Source: Aliidiomarina taiwanensis (GTDB lineage Bacteria > Pseudomonadota > Gammaproteobacteria > Enterobacterales > Alteromonadaceae). From it: 64,000 nt of DNA. The notes below the pieces were generated by a model that was given only the letters and a program-made list of their open reading frames with translations, searched no databases and was not told the origin of the DNA. Where the stretch lies: the NCBI RefSeq assembly GCF_003987015.1, contig NZ_PIPQ01000007.1, positions 1-64,000 on the forward strand. Reading direction: 5' to 3'. Positions 37,103 to 48,590 of this stretch are shown here, one piece after another. Numbering within the stretch: the first letter of the stretch is position 1; every line of letters begins with the position of its first letter. The position numbers and the translations under genes were made by a program.

Positions 37103-38062
37103 TTACACAAACCCGTACCGCTGCTTCACCTCTTCTGGCCACACGCTCGCTTGAACATAACCAATATGCGGCTCTTGCATGAGCCACATGCACAGCCGTG
37201 ACTGGCCTATGCCGCCCCCTACTGTGGCTGGCAGCTCGCCACTTAATAAACGCTGATGCCAAGGCTGAAGGCTTTCCTTCTCCCGCTGTAATTCCGTGAG
37301 CTGGACCATCAGCCGTTGCTTATCCACCCGCACCCCCATGGAGCTGAGTTCAATGGAACGCTGCAGTACCGAACTCCAAACCAATAAGTCACCGTTCAGC
37401 TGCCAGTCGTCATAATCAGGTGCTCGCGTGTCGTGCAGGGTTCCGTTGCTTAACCGCCCGCCTATGCCTTGAATAAACACCACACCATACTCTTTCGCTA
37501 TCGCATGCTCCCGCTCCTTCGGAGTTTTATGTGGATATTTACGTAGTAAGTCTTCGCTGGTTACATACCCTAGTTTTTCCGGCAGGCTTACGGCTCCACC
37601 AAAGGCTTGGTTATACCTCTCCACGGTGCTTTTTAAGGCTGCAAATATGCTTTCAGCAGCTAATCGTAAGGTCACGGCGTTACGTTGGTTTTCAGCTATT
37701 ACTTGTTCCCAGTCCCACTGGTCAACCATGACAGAGTGAATGGGGCTATACACATCTTCCATTGGCCGTAACGCCTTCATGTTGGTTACAATGCCTTGTC
37801 CAATAGGGAAGTGATAGTCGGCTAGCAATTGTCGCTTCCACTTCGCCAATGAATGCACCACTTCGTAGTTTTTCGCTAAAGCGGCTATTGGCACTTGCAC
37901 CGCCTTTTCGTTACCCGACAGGGTGTCTTGTTCCCCTTGTTGCGGATCCGTTAATAAGGGAGCTTCCACTTCCACCAATGCAAGCTGCTCGCACAAGGCT
38001 TGGCTAAAATGTTGTTTAATCCATCGCACAGACTGTTGGCGTGTTATAAATGCTGTTTTCAT
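37103..38062 (-). CDS. asnA: Aspartate--ammonia ligase (asparagine synthetase A)
   Basis: This enzyme makes asparagine from aspartate, ammonia and ATP. It is 319 aa with the class II tRNA-synthetase-like fold. The family blocks VEAPLL, DQWDWE and GGGIGQSRLCMWL are present. The ATG at 38062 has GAGG five bases upstream; an upstream in-frame ATG lacks this spacing. It is divergent from asnC across 160 AT-rich bases, the arrangement in which AsnC activates asnA when asparagine is scarce in E. coli. Confidence 0.96.
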   Translation of the reverse strand: MKTAFITRQQSVRWIKQHFSQALCEQLALVEVEAPLLTDPQQGEQDTLSGNEKAVQVPIAALAKNYEVVHSLAKWKRQLLADYHFPIGQGIVTNMKALRPMEDVYSPIHSVMVDQWDWEQVIAENQRNAVTLRLAAESIFAALKSTVERYNQAFGGAVSLPEKLGYVTSEDLLRKYPHKTPKEREHAIAKEYGVVFIQGIGGRLSNGTLHDTRAPDYDDWQLNGDLLVWSSVLQRSIELSSMGVRVDKQRLMVQLTELQREKESLQPWHQRLLSGELPATVGGGIGQSRLCMWLMQEPHIGYVQASVWPEEVKQRYGFV

Positions 38063-38222
38063 GCTTACCTCGTTACACTTCATTTAACGTATTAATAAAC
38101 ACTCCATAAGAAGATACAATACTCTTTAAAAAAAATAGCCATATGCGTTATTTTATTTAAACAAATAGCAAATATAATTAACTAACCACTAATAAACCTC
38201 GCAAAAAAGGGAGCTAAACTGA
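38063..38222. promoter_or_regulatory. asnA-asnC divergent control region
   Basis: A 160-base, strongly AT-rich intergenic region with A and T tracts (about 38105-38190) between two divergent genes. AsnC-family proteins bind such AT-rich curved DNA. No single operator can be named with confidence. Confidence 0.5.
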
Positions 38223-38669
38223 ATGATCGATAATTTAGACCGAGCCATCTTGCACGCATTACAAAAGAATGCCCGGGGCTCTTATGCTGAAATAGCCAAA
38301 GCGCAAGCGGTTTCTCCGGCGACCATTCACGTCCGTGTTGAGAAGCTCAAAAAGGCCGGTGTTATTACCGGTACTGAACTGAAGGTAGACCCAAAGGCTC
38401 TAGGCTTCGACATTTGCTGCTTTATTGGTATTACCCTGCGTAAAGCAGGCGACTATCCGAAGGCATTGGAAAAGTTGAATGCATTGCCGGAAGTAGTTGA
38501 AGCTCACTACACGACCGGCCAATACAGTGTGTTTATTAAGGTATTAGTACGCAGTATCGACGACTTGCAACGCTTGTTGGTAGAGCGACTACAAGTCATC
38601 GAGGAAGTGCAGTCTACAGACACGCTTATCTCGCTAGAGCAGCCTATCCAGCGACCTTTCCTGCCTTAG
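38223..38669 (+). CDS. asnC: Lrp/AsnC-family transcriptional regulator AsnC
   Basis: A 148 aa regulator with an N-terminal helix-turn-helix (about 5-60; SYAEIAKAQAVSPATIHVRVEKLKK has its core there) and a C-terminal RAM ligand domain that forms octamers. The ATG has GGGAG upstream. Its position divergent from asnA identifies it as AsnC, which in E. coli senses asparagine. It converges on the nhaD remnant after four bases. Confidence 0.94.
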   Translation: MIDNLDRAILHALQKNARGSYAEIAKAQAVSPATIHVRVEKLKKAGVITGTELKVDPKALGFDICCFIGITLRKAGDYPKALEKLNALPEVVEAHYTTGQYSVFIKVLVRSIDDLQRLLVERLQVIEEVQSTDTLISLEQPIQRPFLP

Positions 38670-38673
38670 CCTG

Positions 38674-40113
38674 CTAAATTAAAAACAAGGCTTTGTTTAA
38701 CCATAAGTGAGTTAACACACTCAAGACATAGCCCAGCAAAATAACCGGCGTCCATTTCAAATGGCTAGCAAACGTATAATAACCGCGCGCAGCTCCCATA
38801 AGCGCCACACCGGCAGCAGAGCCCACCGAAAGCAAGCTTCCGCCTGTTCCTGCAGTTAAAGTAATTAGCAACCACTGACCATGAGACATATCAGGCGACA
38901 TGGACAGTACAGCAAACATCACCGGAATATTGTCAATAACCGAAGAAACAACCCCTAAGGTGACATTGGCCGCCGTTGCGTTCCACTGGGTATACAAGAG
39001 CTCTGACATAAAACTTAAATAGCCAAGAAAGCCTAACCCGCCGACACACATCACAATGCCGTAGAAAAACAATAAAGTGTCCCATTCGGCTCGTGCAACT
39101 CGGCTAAACACATCAAAAGGGACCACGCTGCCTAGACGCTTCATGCGCTCCACATCCCCTGCACGCTCTGCCATAGCACGCTTTCTAGCAAGGGAGCCGG
39201 GCAGGGTCATACGCAAAAAGTAACCGAAGAACTGCAAATAACCTAAGCCCATCATCATGCCAAGCACCGGTGGTAGGTTAAGTAAGCTGTGACAAGCTAC
39301 CGCTGTCGCAACAGTTAACAAGAACAGGGTGGTAATGCGTAAAGCCCCGCGCTTTAACTCTACTTCTTCCGTTAGCGCGGTGGGTTTTTTGTTGGCTACA
39401 AAAAAGCTCATCACCATGGCCGGCACTCAGTAGTTCACTACTGAGGGAACAAATAACGCTAAAAACTCTTGGAACGCCACTTCACCCGCTTGCCAAACCA
39501 TTAACGTAGTAATGTCACCAAATGGACTAAAAGCCCCGCCCGCATTTGCGGCGACCACGATATTAACGCAGCTAATGCTGACAAACTTGCGATCGCCTTC
39601 AGCAACCTTTAACACCACAGCACACATAAGGAGCGCCGTGGTTAAGTTGTCGGCTATGGGTGAAATAAAGAAGGCCAAGCCACCTGTTATCCAAAATAAC
39701 GACTTATAAGTAAAGCCTTTTCGAATGAGCCAGGCCCTTAAAGCATCAAATAAGCGTCGCTCTTCCAATGCGTTTATGTAGGTCATAGCCACTAGAAGGA
39801 ACAGCATCAGCTCTGAGAATTCCATTAGATTATGCTGAAACGCAGTTTTTGCAGCCTCATCAAACCCTTGTTGGGCATACACAATACCTATGATGATCCA
39901 AATGAGACCAGCTGCCACAAGCACCGGCTTCGACTTTCGCATATGTAGGCGCTCTTCCCCCATCACCAATAGGTATGCAAGAGTGAAAATGCCGATACAC
40001 AAAAAGCCAACCATAGAGTGTGTCAAGTCGAGGGGAGCGCCTTCAGCAGCGAATGCCGACGGGCTTAAGAATAGAGCAAACCATACTATGAGCAAAAGTA
40101 TGCTGCGTTTCAT
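38674..40113 (-). pseudogene. nhaD: Na+/H+ antiporter NhaD, interrupted by an in-frame TGA
   Basis: Two segments in the same frame together make a complete NhaD-type antiporter of about 479 codons. It has a signal-like first membrane segment (MKRSILLLIVWFALF), multiple membrane helices and the family motif SPFGDITTLMVWQAG. At codon 229 (39427-39429) the frame reads TAC TGA GTG, and homology continues directly with no base gained or lost (PSVVNY, stop, VPAMVMSFF). A single substitution explains it. The downstream part has GTG and ATG codons right after the stop, so it could still be translated separately. Readthrough or a sequencing error cannot be excluded. NhaD expels sodium in marine and alkaliphilic bacteria. 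Confidence 0.85.
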
Positions 40114-40422
40114 TTGAACAAGGTCTCCAGTCGTCAATAGGGGGAAGCACGACTTTCAACGCAACCCTTACAGGCTGTGGAAAGCCGCTATAAGGGGCTC
40201 TCGCTTAGAGCGTGCGAAGAATAACACAACGTGTAGATAATTGGTTGATAGCGCTACAGAGAAGCAGCCTAGCTAATAGGCTCGTTGGAAACTAAACGTA
40301 ACAAATGCATCCACACCTTTATTCACCAAGGTTATGATGAAGATAAGAAGCCATGTCTTGCGTGAATACAAAAGGTACCGCCATACTGAACTCAACAGCA
40401 TTTTAACAAGACGGGGTTTATT
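40114..40422. other. Intergenic region between nhaD and aceB
   Basis: 309 bases between divergent genes with no convincing gene. A GGGG lies 8 bases before the aceB start. A possible aceB promoter (TTGCGT, 18-base spacer, CATACT, about 40359-40388) is weak. No RNA gene or repeat is recognised. Confidence 0.4.
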
Positions 40423-42009
40423 ATGAGCACATCAACACTTCAGTTTACTCAACCACTTCAGCCTGAGTATCAGGACATTTTTTCTCCTGAAGCTCAGCAG
40501 TTCCTTGTGGAGCTCTGTCAGGAGTTTGGCCCCCGTGTGCCAACGCTTATGGAAAAGCGTGAACTCGCCCAAGCCCAGTATGACGCAGGGCAACTTCCTG
40601 ACTTTGACCCTGCCACCCAATTTATCCGCGACGGCGTGTGGCAGGTGGCTTCTATTCCACAGGACTTGCAGAAGCGTCAACTTGAAATTACCGGCCCAGT
40701 CGAGCGCAAAATGATCATCAACGCTTTAAATGCGGATGTGGACGTATTTATGGCTGACTTTGAAGACTCTCTTTCACCCACCTGGGACAGTATGGTGCAG
40801 GGGCAAATAAACTTACGCGACGCCAACCTAGGCACCATCGACTACTACGACACAAAACGCAACAAGGAATACAAGCTAAAAGAAAACCCGGCCCTATTAA
40901 TTGCCCGTGTGCGCGGTCTCCACCTTCCCGAGAAGCATATTTTACTCGACGGGCAGCCTGTCCCCGGCGCTTTCGTCGACTTTGCCCTGTATTTTTTTCA
41001 TAACTACCAAACCCGCATGCAAAATGGCAGTGGCGTTTATTTCTACTTGCCGAAGTTACAGCACCACCAAGAAGCTAAATTGTGGAGTGACGTTTTTCAC
41101 TACACAGAAAACAAATTTAACGTCCGCACCGGCACTATTCGCAGTACAGTGTTAATTGAAACCTTGCCTGCTGTGTTTCAAATGCATGAAATACTATACG
41201 CCTTAAAAGAGCATATTGTCGGTTTAAATTGTGGTCGGTGGGACTACATTTTCAGTTACATTAAAACCTTACGCGCCCATAGCGACCGAATACTCCCCGA
41301 CCGTCAAGTGGTCACCATGACACAGCCCTTTTTAAGTGCCTACTCACGCCTACTTATACAAACCTGTCACCAGCGCGGGGCCTTTGCCATGGGAGGAATG
41401 GCCGCTTTCATTCCGTCCAAAGACGCAAAAGAAAACCACATTATTTTAGAAAAGGTAAAGGCCGACAAAGAACTTGAGTTTAGCAATGGCCACGACGGTA
41501 CCTGGATTGCCCATCCAGGCTTAGCCGCTACTGTGCGTGAAGTAGCAAGCACTTACTTAGGTGACAAACCCAACCAGCTAGACGTTCTGCGCCAGCAAGA
41601 CGCGTCCATTACCGCCGAAACCTTGCTTGCCCCAAGTGCAGGCGAGCGCACCGAAGAAGGCATGCGCACCAACATACGCGTGGCACTGCAATATATCGCT
41701 GCTTGGATGTCCGGGAATGGCTGCGTGCCAATTTATGGCTTAATGGAAGACGCCGCAACCGCAGAAATTTCACGTACGTCCATTTGGCAATGGATACAGC
41801 ACGGCAAACAGCTTGCAAATGGTAAGCAAGTCACAAAAGAGCTATTCCGCTCCATGCTTGACGAGGAATCAGAAGTCGTACGCAAGGAAGTGGGCGACGC
41901 TCGCTGGCAGGCGGAACACTTCACCCAAGCCAAAGCCCTACTCGACGACATTACCACGACAGACGAACTCACTGAGTTTCTTACCATACCTGGTTACAAC
42001 TACTTGTAA
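40423..42009 (+). CDS. aceB: Malate synthase A
   Basis: Condenses glyoxylate with acetyl-CoA to malate in the glyoxylate shunt. It is 528 aa, the size of the A isoform. Motifs: [31 protein letters not shown], and the C-terminal [17 protein letters not shown] with the catalytic acid. It precedes aceA by 32 bases in the same operon, with no aceK nearby in the window. Confidence 0.97.
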   Translation: MSTSTLQFTQPLQPEYQDIFSPEAQQFLVELCQEFGPRVPTLMEKRELAQAQYDAGQLPDFDPATQFIRDGVWQVASIPQDLQKRQLEITGPVERKMIINALNADVDVFMADFEDSLSPTWDSMVQGQINLRDANLGTIDYYDTKRNKEYKLKENPALLIARVRGLHLPEKHILLDGQPVPGAFVDFALYFFHNYQTRMQNGSGVYFYLPKLQHHQEAKLWSDVFHYTENKFNVRTGTIRSTVLIETLPAVFQMHEILYALKEHIVGLNCGRWDYIFSYIKTLRAHSDRILPDRQVVTMTQPFLSAYSRLLIQTCHQRGAFAMGGMAAFIPSKDAKENHIILEKVKADKELEFSNGHDGTWIAHPGLAATVREVASTYLGDKPNQLDVLRQQDASITAETLLAPSAGERTEEGMRTNIRVALQYIAAWMSGNGCVPIYGLMEDAATAEISRTSIWQWIQHGKQLANGKQVTKELFRSMLDEESEVVRKEVGDARWQAEHFTQAKALLDDITTTDELTEFLTIPGYNYL

Positions 42010-42041
42010 GTCTTATAAATAACTACATTGAGGACACCACG

Positions 42042-43364
42042 ATGAGCACACCAACGCACATGCAAGAAGCAGTCAAGCTATTACAACAAAACTGGGACAC
42101 AAACCCACGCTGGACCGGCGTTGAACGCACTTATAGTGCTGAAGACGTGATTCGCTTACGCGGATCGCGCCCAGTGAGCTACACCCACGCAGAGCAAGGC
42201 GCAGAAAAACTATGGCGTTTAATTAACGGTAAAGCCAAAGACAAATTTGGCAAAGACTATGTAAATGCACTCGGGGCGTTAACGGGCGGACAAGCCGTAC
42301 AACAGGTGAAAGCAGGCCTTCAAGCCATTTACTTGTCGGGTTGGCAAGTGGCTGCGGACAACAACTCTGCTGCTAGCATGTACCCCGACCAATCACTCTA
42401 CCCGGTGGACTCTGTCCCCAAAGTTATTGAGCGTATTAATAACTCCTTTATGCGTGCAGACCAAATTCAATGGGGCAAAGGCATTGGCCCTGGCCACCCC
42501 GACTATATTGACTATTTTGCCCCCATTGTAGCCGACGCTGAAGCCGGTTTCGGCGGTGTGCTCAATGCTTATGAGCTCATGCTTGGCATGATCAAAGCCG
42601 GCGCCTCTGGCGTTCACTTTGAAGACCAGCTTGCCTCGGTGAAGAAGTGTGGGCACATGGGCGGCAAAGTGCTAGTGCCTACCCAAGAGGCGGTGCAAAA
42701 GCTAATAGCTGCTCGACTCGCGGCTGATGTAGCAGGAACAAACACCCTGATTGTTGCTCGTACCGACGCAAACGCGGCCGACTTACTGACCAGCGACGTG
42801 GATGACAACGACAAGCCTTTCCTAACAGGCGAGCGCACAGCCGAAGGGTTTTACCGCGTACAACCTGGCATTGAACAAGCTATTTCACGTGGGCTTGCTT
42901 ACGCTCCTTACGCCGACTTAGTGTGGTGTGAAACGGCAAAGCCAGACTTAGAAGAAGCGCGCCAGTTTGCCGAAGCCATTCATGCTAAATATCCTGGCAA
43001 GCTATTAGCCTATAACTGTTCGCCGTCGTTCAACTGGAAGCGTAACCTCGATAACGCCACCATTGCTAAGTTCCAAAGCGAACTGGCCGCTATGGGCTAC
43101 AAGTTCCAGTTCATCACCTTAGCGGGTGTGCACAACATGTGGTATCACATGTTCAACCTTGCCTACGACTATGCTCGCAACGACATGTCGGCCTACGTGA
43201 AGCTTCAAGAAGAAGAGTTTGCTTCAGCCGACAGAGGCTACACCTTCGTAGCTCATCAGCAAGAAGTGGGCACGGGCTACTTCGACGATGTGACCAATGT
43301 TATTCAAGGAGGTCAGTCGTCCGTAACCGCGCTCACCGGGTCTACGGAAGAAGAGCAGTTCTAA
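42042..43364 (+). CDS. aceA: Isocitrate lyase
   Basis: Cleaves isocitrate to glyoxylate and succinate, the first step of the glyoxylate shunt. It is 440 aa, like the E. coli enzyme. The catalytic loop motif [11 protein letters not shown] with the active-site Cys is intact. GAGG lies before the ATG. A stem-loop follows 7 bases after the stop. Together with aceB it allows growth on acetate and fatty acids. Confidence 0.97.
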   Translation: MSTPTHMQEAVKLLQQNWDTNPRWTGVERTYSAEDVIRLRGSRPVSYTHAEQGAEKLWRLINGKAKDKFGKDYVNALGALTGGQAVQQVKAGLQAIYLSGWQVAADNNSAASMYPDQSLYPVDSVPKVIERINNSFMRADQIQWGKGIGPGHPDYIDYFAPIVADAEAGFGGVLNAYELMLGMIKAGASGVHFEDQLASVKKCGHMGGKVLVPTQEAVQKLIAARLAADVAGTNTLIVARTDANAADLLTSDVDDNDKPFLTGERTAEGFYRVQPGIEQAISRGLAYAPYADLVWCETAKPDLEEARQFAEAIHAKYPGKLLAYNCSPSFNWKRNLDNATIAKFQSELAAMGYKFQFITLAGVHNMWYHMFNLAYDYARNDMSAYVKLQEEEFASADRGYTFVAHQQEVGTGYFDDVTNVIQGGQSSVTALTGSTEEEQF

Positions 43365-43371
43365 CACATTC

Positions 43372-43401
43372 AGCAGGGCTTCGTGAACAAGAAGCCCTGC
43401 T
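43372..43401 (+). terminator. Stem-loop after aceA
   Basis: The 11-base arms AGCAGGGCTTC and GAAGCCCTGCT enclose an 8-base loop and are followed by TTCTCTT. The T tract is imperfect, but the position 7 bases after the stop suits a terminator of aceBA. Confidence 0.7.
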
Positions 43402-43482
43402 TCTCTTGCTGTATAGTTTGCGTCTATCCTTTACTGCTTTATAATTCAGCGTAATGATAATTATAAACAAGGCAGCAAGGCC

Positions 43483-44427
43483 ATGAATCATTTTCGGCAA
43501 ATCGACCTCAACCTTCTCACATACCTCGACGCTCTTCTGCGTGAACGCAATGTCACTCGGGCCGCCGAACAGCTAAATATTACACAGCCGGCCATGAGCA
43601 ATGCCCTTAAACGCCTGCGTGAATTATTGAACGATCCTATTTTAGTGCGCACCAGCGAAGGCATGATTCCCACAGAGCGGGCTTTGGGTATGAAGTCGCA
43701 AGTGCGACAAATTTTATACTCCGTAGAAGAAGTCATTCAGCCTACGCGCAGCTTTGAGGCCGCAGAAAGCCAGCGGGTGTTTCGTATTATGGTCTCAGAC
43801 TATGCCGCTTCTACCTTAATTGCTCCTTTGCTAAGCGCCTTACGGGAACAAGCTCCACACATTACCCTCGACTTAATGACACCAAGCGACGTGGACTTTC
43901 ACGACGTAGAGAACGGCAAAGTCGACCTGGCTATTAACCGCTTTGACGACTTACCTCAGTCGTTTCACCAAAAGCTTTTGTGGAACGACAGCTTTGCCTG
44001 TCTGGTCCACAAAGACCACTCCCTATTACGCCATTACACCTTGGAAGAGTACTTAAAAGCAGACCACAGCTGGGTCAGTAAAACAGGCTTTGGTGTGGGC
44101 ATAGGTATGACCCCAGACGCGGTGCAAAAACTCGGCTGGGTCGACAATGCCTTGGCCCGCTTAGGCTACACCCGGAAAATCAAAGTATTTACCCGGAATT
44201 ACCATGTGGCAATGCACTTAGCTCTTGAAGGCCTCGTAGCAACTTTACCCCTGCAAGCAGCCACTTTATATAAAGACAACCCAGACATTGTGCTGCGCGA
44301 GCCGCCATTTGCGATTCCTGAAATAGACCTGCGCATGATTTGGAGCCCTTTGTTACAGCACGACGAAGGGCACCGCTGGTTTCGCAGCTTATTGGCGGAA
44401 GTGGCAGAGCGCAACGCTCAGGTATAA
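43483..44427 (+). CDS. LysR-family transcriptional regulator
   Basis: A 314 aa regulator. The N-terminal winged helix-turn-helix (about 5-65) is canonical: RNVTRAAEQLNITQPAMSNALKRLR. A type 2 periplasmic-binding-like effector domain follows (about 90-300). It is of the NodD/PcpR-like branch by the N-terminal RQIDLNLLTYLDALL pattern. It lies after aceA and before a shared terminator. Its target is unknown; control of aceBA is possible but not shown. Confidence 0.88.
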   Translation: MNHFRQIDLNLLTYLDALLRERNVTRAAEQLNITQPAMSNALKRLRELLNDPILVRTSEGMIPTERALGMKSQVRQILYSVEEVIQPTRSFEAAESQRVFRIMVSDYAASTLIAPLLSALREQAPHITLDLMTPSDVDFHDVENGKVDLAINRFDDLPQSFHQKLLWNDSFACLVHKDHSLLRHYTLEEYLKADHSWVSKTGFGVGIGMTPDAVQKLGWVDNALARLGYTRKIKVFTRNYHVAMHLALEGLVATLPLQAATLYKDNPDIVLREPPFAIPEIDLRMIWSPLLQHDEGHRWFRSLLAEVAERNAQV

Positions 44428-44465
44428 AAAAAGCCAACCTGCACTCGTTCGCAGGTTGGCTTTTT
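44428..44465. terminator. Bidirectional Rho-independent terminator
   Basis: A perfect palindrome with arms AAAAAGCCAACCTGC and GCAGGTTGGCTTTTT and an 8-base loop. A/T tracts on both sides serve both the LysR gene (plus) and the amidohydrolase (minus), whose stops lie within about 20 bases. Confidence 0.92.
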
Positions 44466-44482
44466 GGTCTCACACTTACTTA

Positions 44483-47400
44483 TTACTCTTCAAAATAAAA
44501 GGGCTGCCGTGCTTTGGCATTGCGGCCCATTTCATTCATGGTGTCAGCGTCAAACAAGCGGCCATTCACCATGGTGTGGGTAACGCGGTCCGACTGACGA
44601 ATGTCTTCAAGCACATCGCCGTCAATCACGATAATGTCCGCAAGCTTCCCTGCTTCAAGAGAGCCAATGGCATGGTCCATACCCAGGCTGCGAGCCCCAT
44701 CAATGGTTGCCGCACGTAATGCTTGCATCGGCGTCATACCGCCTTGCACCAACATCCAAATTTCCCAGTGTTCACCTAAACCTTCACGTTGTCCATGAGC
44801 ACCCGTGGTCACCATAATGCCTTCGTCTTGCAACTCTTTCGCACCACGCGCAATGTTGAAGTGGTTGTAATGGGACTCAGGCGCTATTTCACGACGCACC
44901 GAGCGCGGCTGCAAAATACGTTTTGGCACAAACTTAGAAAGTTTCGGGTGCTCCCACACGTTCGTGTGTGCATACCAGTAGTTTTCACCCCAAATACCCC
45001 CGTAGGCAACAACTAGAGTTGGCGTGTAGGCCGTTTCTGTTGCTTGCCACAGCTGTTTCACGTCGCTGTACATATTGGCAACAGGAATCGAGTGCTCAAT
45101 CGACGAATGCCCGTCTACCACCATGCTCATATTATGCTGGAATAAAGAGCCACCTTCTGGCACCACCATCATGTCTAGCTCACGCGCAGCCTGCACAATT
45201 TGCTGGCGCTGGTCACGCCGCGGTTGGTTGTAGCTTTTCACCGAGAAGGCACCTACTTTCTTCATCCGTTCTAAGTGGAATAAAGCATCGTCCAAGCTGT
45301 CCACATGGGCTGTGTACCCAGGTCCATTGGCACCGTAAAGAATTGTACCTGTGGAGAAAATACGCGGCCCCACAATGCTTCCAGCTCGTTGCATTTCACT
45401 GGCTGTAAATATTTGTGCGGTGTTGTTCGACGGATCATGAATGGTGGTAACACCAAAGGTTAATCCCGCATACATCACCCAGTTTTGCTGAGGAATAATT
45501 TGCTGTTCACCCTGTGCACCATGTGCGTGGGTATCGACAAGGCCAGGCATAATGGTTTTGCCACTGGTGTCAATCACCCGAGCATTCTGGGGCACGCGGA
45601 CACGGCCACGTTCACCCACAGCAACAATTTTATTGCCTTCAACCACAACCACGCCATTTTCAATGACTTCCTCACCATTCATGGTGACCACCTTGCCGCC
45701 TACAAAAGCAACGGTTTGTTCCGGCACATATACGTCCTGGCTAAAGCTAATATTGGTACCGTCAGCCACTAACTCATGCTCACCAGCCCCAATGTCGAAC
45801 ATGCCTTCTAAAGAAGCCGAGTAAAGTTCTGGTCCAAGTGACCAATACAAACGAGAGCTGTCGTGGGTCCAAGAAATATTATCGCCGGCACGTTTCGACA
45901 CTTGCTCCACAGGGAACTGTCTGTCGCTTGGGCTAATGCTAATAGGTTGGCCGCGCTCAACAAAAGGCGTGACATGCACTCGGAAACGCTCGGCAAACGC
46001 TAGGTATTCACCATCAGGCGAAACACTGTATTCCGTGGCGTGGCTCGAAGTGTATAGGGTGCGGCGACTGTGGTCGTTCAAGTCGATGCTTTCCAGCGTT
46101 GGGCCTGAAGCACTCCAACCTTGCACGTACACGCGGTCGTTACTGCTACCAAAATGTGGTTTCGAGCCGTTTTTGGCAATAAATTCTGGCGCATCACTGT
46201 TTAGGTTAAAGTGGTAAAGCCCAGCTTCTAGCCCATAAACAGGGTTGGTTAAATACCCACCACGAATTTTGCGATACACGACGGACTTACCATCCGGCGA
46301 GAACACAGGCTCAATAAACTTGCCCTTGCCTGTGGGTAAGACACGCTCGGAACCACGGCGTAAGTCGCGGACAATTACTTGCCCTTGCTCTTGGTCATGC
46401 CAAGTGGTGTACACCAGGTAGCGACCGTCACGAGAAAATGAAGGGAATTGTTCAAACTTTCCTTCACGCTGGGTTAACCGCTCAGGCTCACCATTGGGCA
46501 GGTTCCGCACATATAAGTGGCCAAGGGCTTCATACACAGCTTTGTCACCGGCCGGCGACACTTGCACATTACGTAACATACGCACATCAAAGGTGCTTTC
46601 TTCTATCGGCTGCTGCTGACGCAGGGTGTGTTGCACTTGTTTGGTGGTTTCCACCGAGAAAGGAATGGCTGCAACCTCTTGGTTGGCCACGTTCACACGG
46701 TGCAGGCCACCATTGGCATAAAACACAATGTCTTTGCTGTCATCGGTCCACCCCATGGCTGGGTACACACCATGAATAGCCCAGGTTTCCTGCATATCAC
46801 GCGAAAGGTTGTCGTACACCTCCGTGCGCTCACCGGTTTGCAGGTCGTATACATACAGTTTGGTTTGGAACTCGTCACGCGCCACGTATGCTAAATACTT
46901 ACCATCCGGGGAAGGCGTCGGACGAATCGCACCCCCATAGCCGGACAGGACCGTTTCAATCTCACCCGTTTCAAGCTCATAGCGTTTAATCGAATAAATA
47001 CCGCTGCCCGAGTCTTTGCTGTACTCAAAAATAGGGCCGGGCGTGCTGTCTTGCGAGAAGTACACATAGCGACCGTCTGGCGAGAAAGCCGGCTCGCCTA
47101 AGTCTTTTTGGTCATTCGGACGGGCTGTCAGCATAACCCCTTGCCCACCCGTGCGGTGGTACATCCAAATTTCACCTGCGCCAAGAGAGCGGCGAGCAGT
47201 GAAGTGTTTACGAGCTACAATGAAGTTGCCATCAGGGCTCCAAGAAGGGCTATTTAATAAACGGAAGCTTTCTTTCGTCACCTGCCAGGCTTCACTGCCG
47301 TCAGCCTTCATCACCCAAATATTGTCGCCACCGCCTTCATCCGACGTATACGCAATATACTCGCCGTCCGGGCTATAGGTTGGTTGCATGTGCCAGCCTA

Positions 47401-47662
47401 TACCCCCGCGAAGCAGCTCAGCCTCGCCGCCTGCAGCAGGCATACGGTAAATATCACCAAGCATGTCGAACACCACATATTGGCCATCGGGGCTAATATC
47501 AACACTCATCCAAGTGCCTTCTGTGGTTTGAATTTGTACCGACTTAAATTCGCCTTGCGGCTCTGCAACCGACCAAGACTCTTCAGCGACCAAGGCTGTA
47601 GGTAGCGCAGACACCAGGGCCGCAAGCCCTAGCGCAGGAAGCAACCTTGCATACTTACTCAT
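44483..47662 (-). CDS. Secreted TolB-like beta-propeller amidohydrolase
   Basis: A 1059 aa periplasmic or exported protein with a signal peptide ending ALVAEES. Residues about 40-640 contain many PD40/TolB propeller repeats of the type [13 protein letters not shown] and [13 protein letters not shown]. Residues about 660-1059 form an amidohydrolase domain with the metal motif GLVDTHAHG near 705 and a C-terminal [17 protein letters not shown]. Such propeller-amidohydrolase proteins are common in marine gammaproteobacteria and are annotated as amidohydrolase or prolidase-like; the substrate is not known. It follows a 116-base promoter region. Confidence 0.9.
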   Translation of the reverse strand: MSKYARLLPALGLAALVSALPTALVAEESWSVAEPQGEFKSVQIQTTEGTWMSVDISPDGQYVVFDMLGDIYRMPAAGGEAELLRGGIGWHMQPTYSPDGEYIAYTSDEGGGDNIWVMKADGSEAWQVTKESFRLLNSPSWSPDGNFIVARKHFTARRSLGAGEIWMYHRTGGQGVMLTARPNDQKDLGEPAFSPDGRYVYFSQDSTPGPIFEYSKDSGSGIYSIKRYELETGEIETVLSGYGGAIRPTPSPDGKYLAYVARDEFQTKLYVYDLQTGERTEVYDNLSRDMQETWAIHGVYPAMGWTDDSKDIVFYANGGLHRVNVANQEVAAIPFSVETTKQVQHTLRQQQPIEESTFDVRMLRNVQVSPAGDKAVYEALGHLYVRNLPNGEPERLTQREGKFEQFPSFSRDGRYLVYTTWHDQEQGQVIVRDLRRGSERVLPTGKGKFIEPVFSPDGKSVVYRKIRGGYLTNPVYGLEAGLYHFNLNSDAPEFIAKNGSKPHFGSSNDRVYVQGWSASGPTLESIDLNDHSRRTLYTSSHATEYSVSPDGEYLAFAERFRVHVTPFVERGQPISISPSDRQFPVEQVSKRAGDNISWTHDSSRLYWSLGPELYSASLEGMFDIGAGEHELVADGTNISFSQDVYVPEQTVAFVGGKVVTMNGEEVIENGVVVVEGNKIVAVGERGRVRVPQNARVIDTSGKTIMPGLVDTHAHGAQGEQQIIPQQNWVMYAGLTFGVTTIHDPSNNTAQIFTASEMQRAGSIVGPRIFSTGTILYGANGPGYTAHVDSLDDALFHLERMKKVGAFSVKSYNQPRRDQRQQIVQAARELDMMVVPEGGSLFQHNMSMVVDGHSSIEHSIPVANMYSDVKQLWQATETAYTPTLVVAYGGIWGENYWYAHTNVWEHPKLSKFVPKRILQPRSVRREIAPESHYNHFNIARGAKELQDEGIMVTTGAHGQREGLGEHWEIWMLVQGGMTPMQALRAATIDGARSLGMDHAIGSLEAGKLADIIVIDGDVLEDIRQSDRVTHTMVNGRLFDADTMNEMGRNAKARQPFYFEE

Positions 47663-47778
47663 AACAACATCCCCATTTATTAGTTATAAATTTGTTTTAA
47701 AGTAGTTTCTAGAATATGTCTAGCTCACTACGATCAAACGGTGTGTTCCTACGACCAATAAATGGGGGGTCCTTTGGT

Positions 47779-48405
47779 TTAATTTTTATTCGGCACAATG
47801 CGTAGCTCAACCCGACGGTTTAGCTGGCGGCCCGCTTCCGTATTGTTGTCCGCCACTGGCATGGTCTGTCCGTATCCCTCGGTGGTCATTCGGCGCACGT
47901 CAACGCCACGCCCTGCTAGGTGGTTACGTACCGCATTCGCGCGCTGCAAAGACAACTGCTGGTTGTATGAGGCTGCGCCCGTGCTGTCCGTGTGCCCCTG
48001 CACCAACAAGGTGGTTTTTTCGTATTTATTCAACACTTTTGCCACATCAATTAATACAGGCTCAAAGCTTTGTGAAATGGTTGCGCTATCAAAGGCAAAG
48101 GTAATATTGCTTGGCAGTTGCAAACGCAAGTTATCGCCTTCCCGAATCACCCGTACACCGCTGTCTGCCAACTCTTCACGGAACTCTTGCTCTTGTTTAT
48201 CCATATACGAGCCGATGGCACCACCCGCTAACGCCCCCACAGCAGCGCCCCACACATAACGCTTTTTGTCATGGTCTCCGGTGCCTTTACCAATCACAGC
48301 TCCGGCAACGGCCCCTATCGAGGCACCTTTCTGGGCATTACTCATGCTTTCGCATCCGGCTAAAGTTAAACTAGAAACCAACACCACCAATAATAATTTT
48401 TTCAC
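47779..48405 (-). CDS. OmpA-family lipoprotein with glycine zipper (YiaD-like)
   Basis: A 208 aa lipoprotein with a lipobox (LTLAGC, Cys18), so probably anchored in the outer membrane. A glycine-zipper segment (about 28-70; GAVAGAVIGKG, GALAGGAIGSYMD) is followed by an OmpA peptidoglycan-binding domain (about 95-205) with GHTDSTGAASYNQQLS. The start is a GTG at 48405, with GGAG seven bases upstream; an ATG five bases before it is out of frame. Likely links the outer membrane to peptidoglycan. Confidence 0.9.
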   Translation of the reverse strand: MKKLLLVVLVSSLTLAGCESMSNAQKGASIGAVAGAVIGKGTGDHDKKRYVWGAAVGALAGGAIGSYMDKQEQEFREELADSGVRVIREGDNLRLQLPSNITFAFDSATISQSFEPVLIDVAKVLNKYEKTTLLVQGHTDSTGAASYNQQLSLQRANAVRNHLAGRGVDVRRMTTEGYGQTMPVADNNTEAGRQLNRRVELRIVPNKN

Positions 48406-48590
48406 TGCATGTCTCCTTTCCTACTGCTTTACAGCAACGCTAACATTGGTGCCAGTGCCAACTCTTCCTATTTGCAGCTTCTTTACGCTCGCCTTGCCAA
48501 TACCGCCCAAAAAGCAACCAATTGTAATTAAATAAAAACAAACATACTCTTACAGTCCGCTCGTATAAACTGCGTAAGAAGGAATACCCA

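Noticed and set aside
39427-39429. Selenocysteine decoding of the nhaD TGA
   Set aside because: NhaD is not a selenoprotein family, and no adjacent structured element resembling a bacterial SECIS was recognised just downstream.
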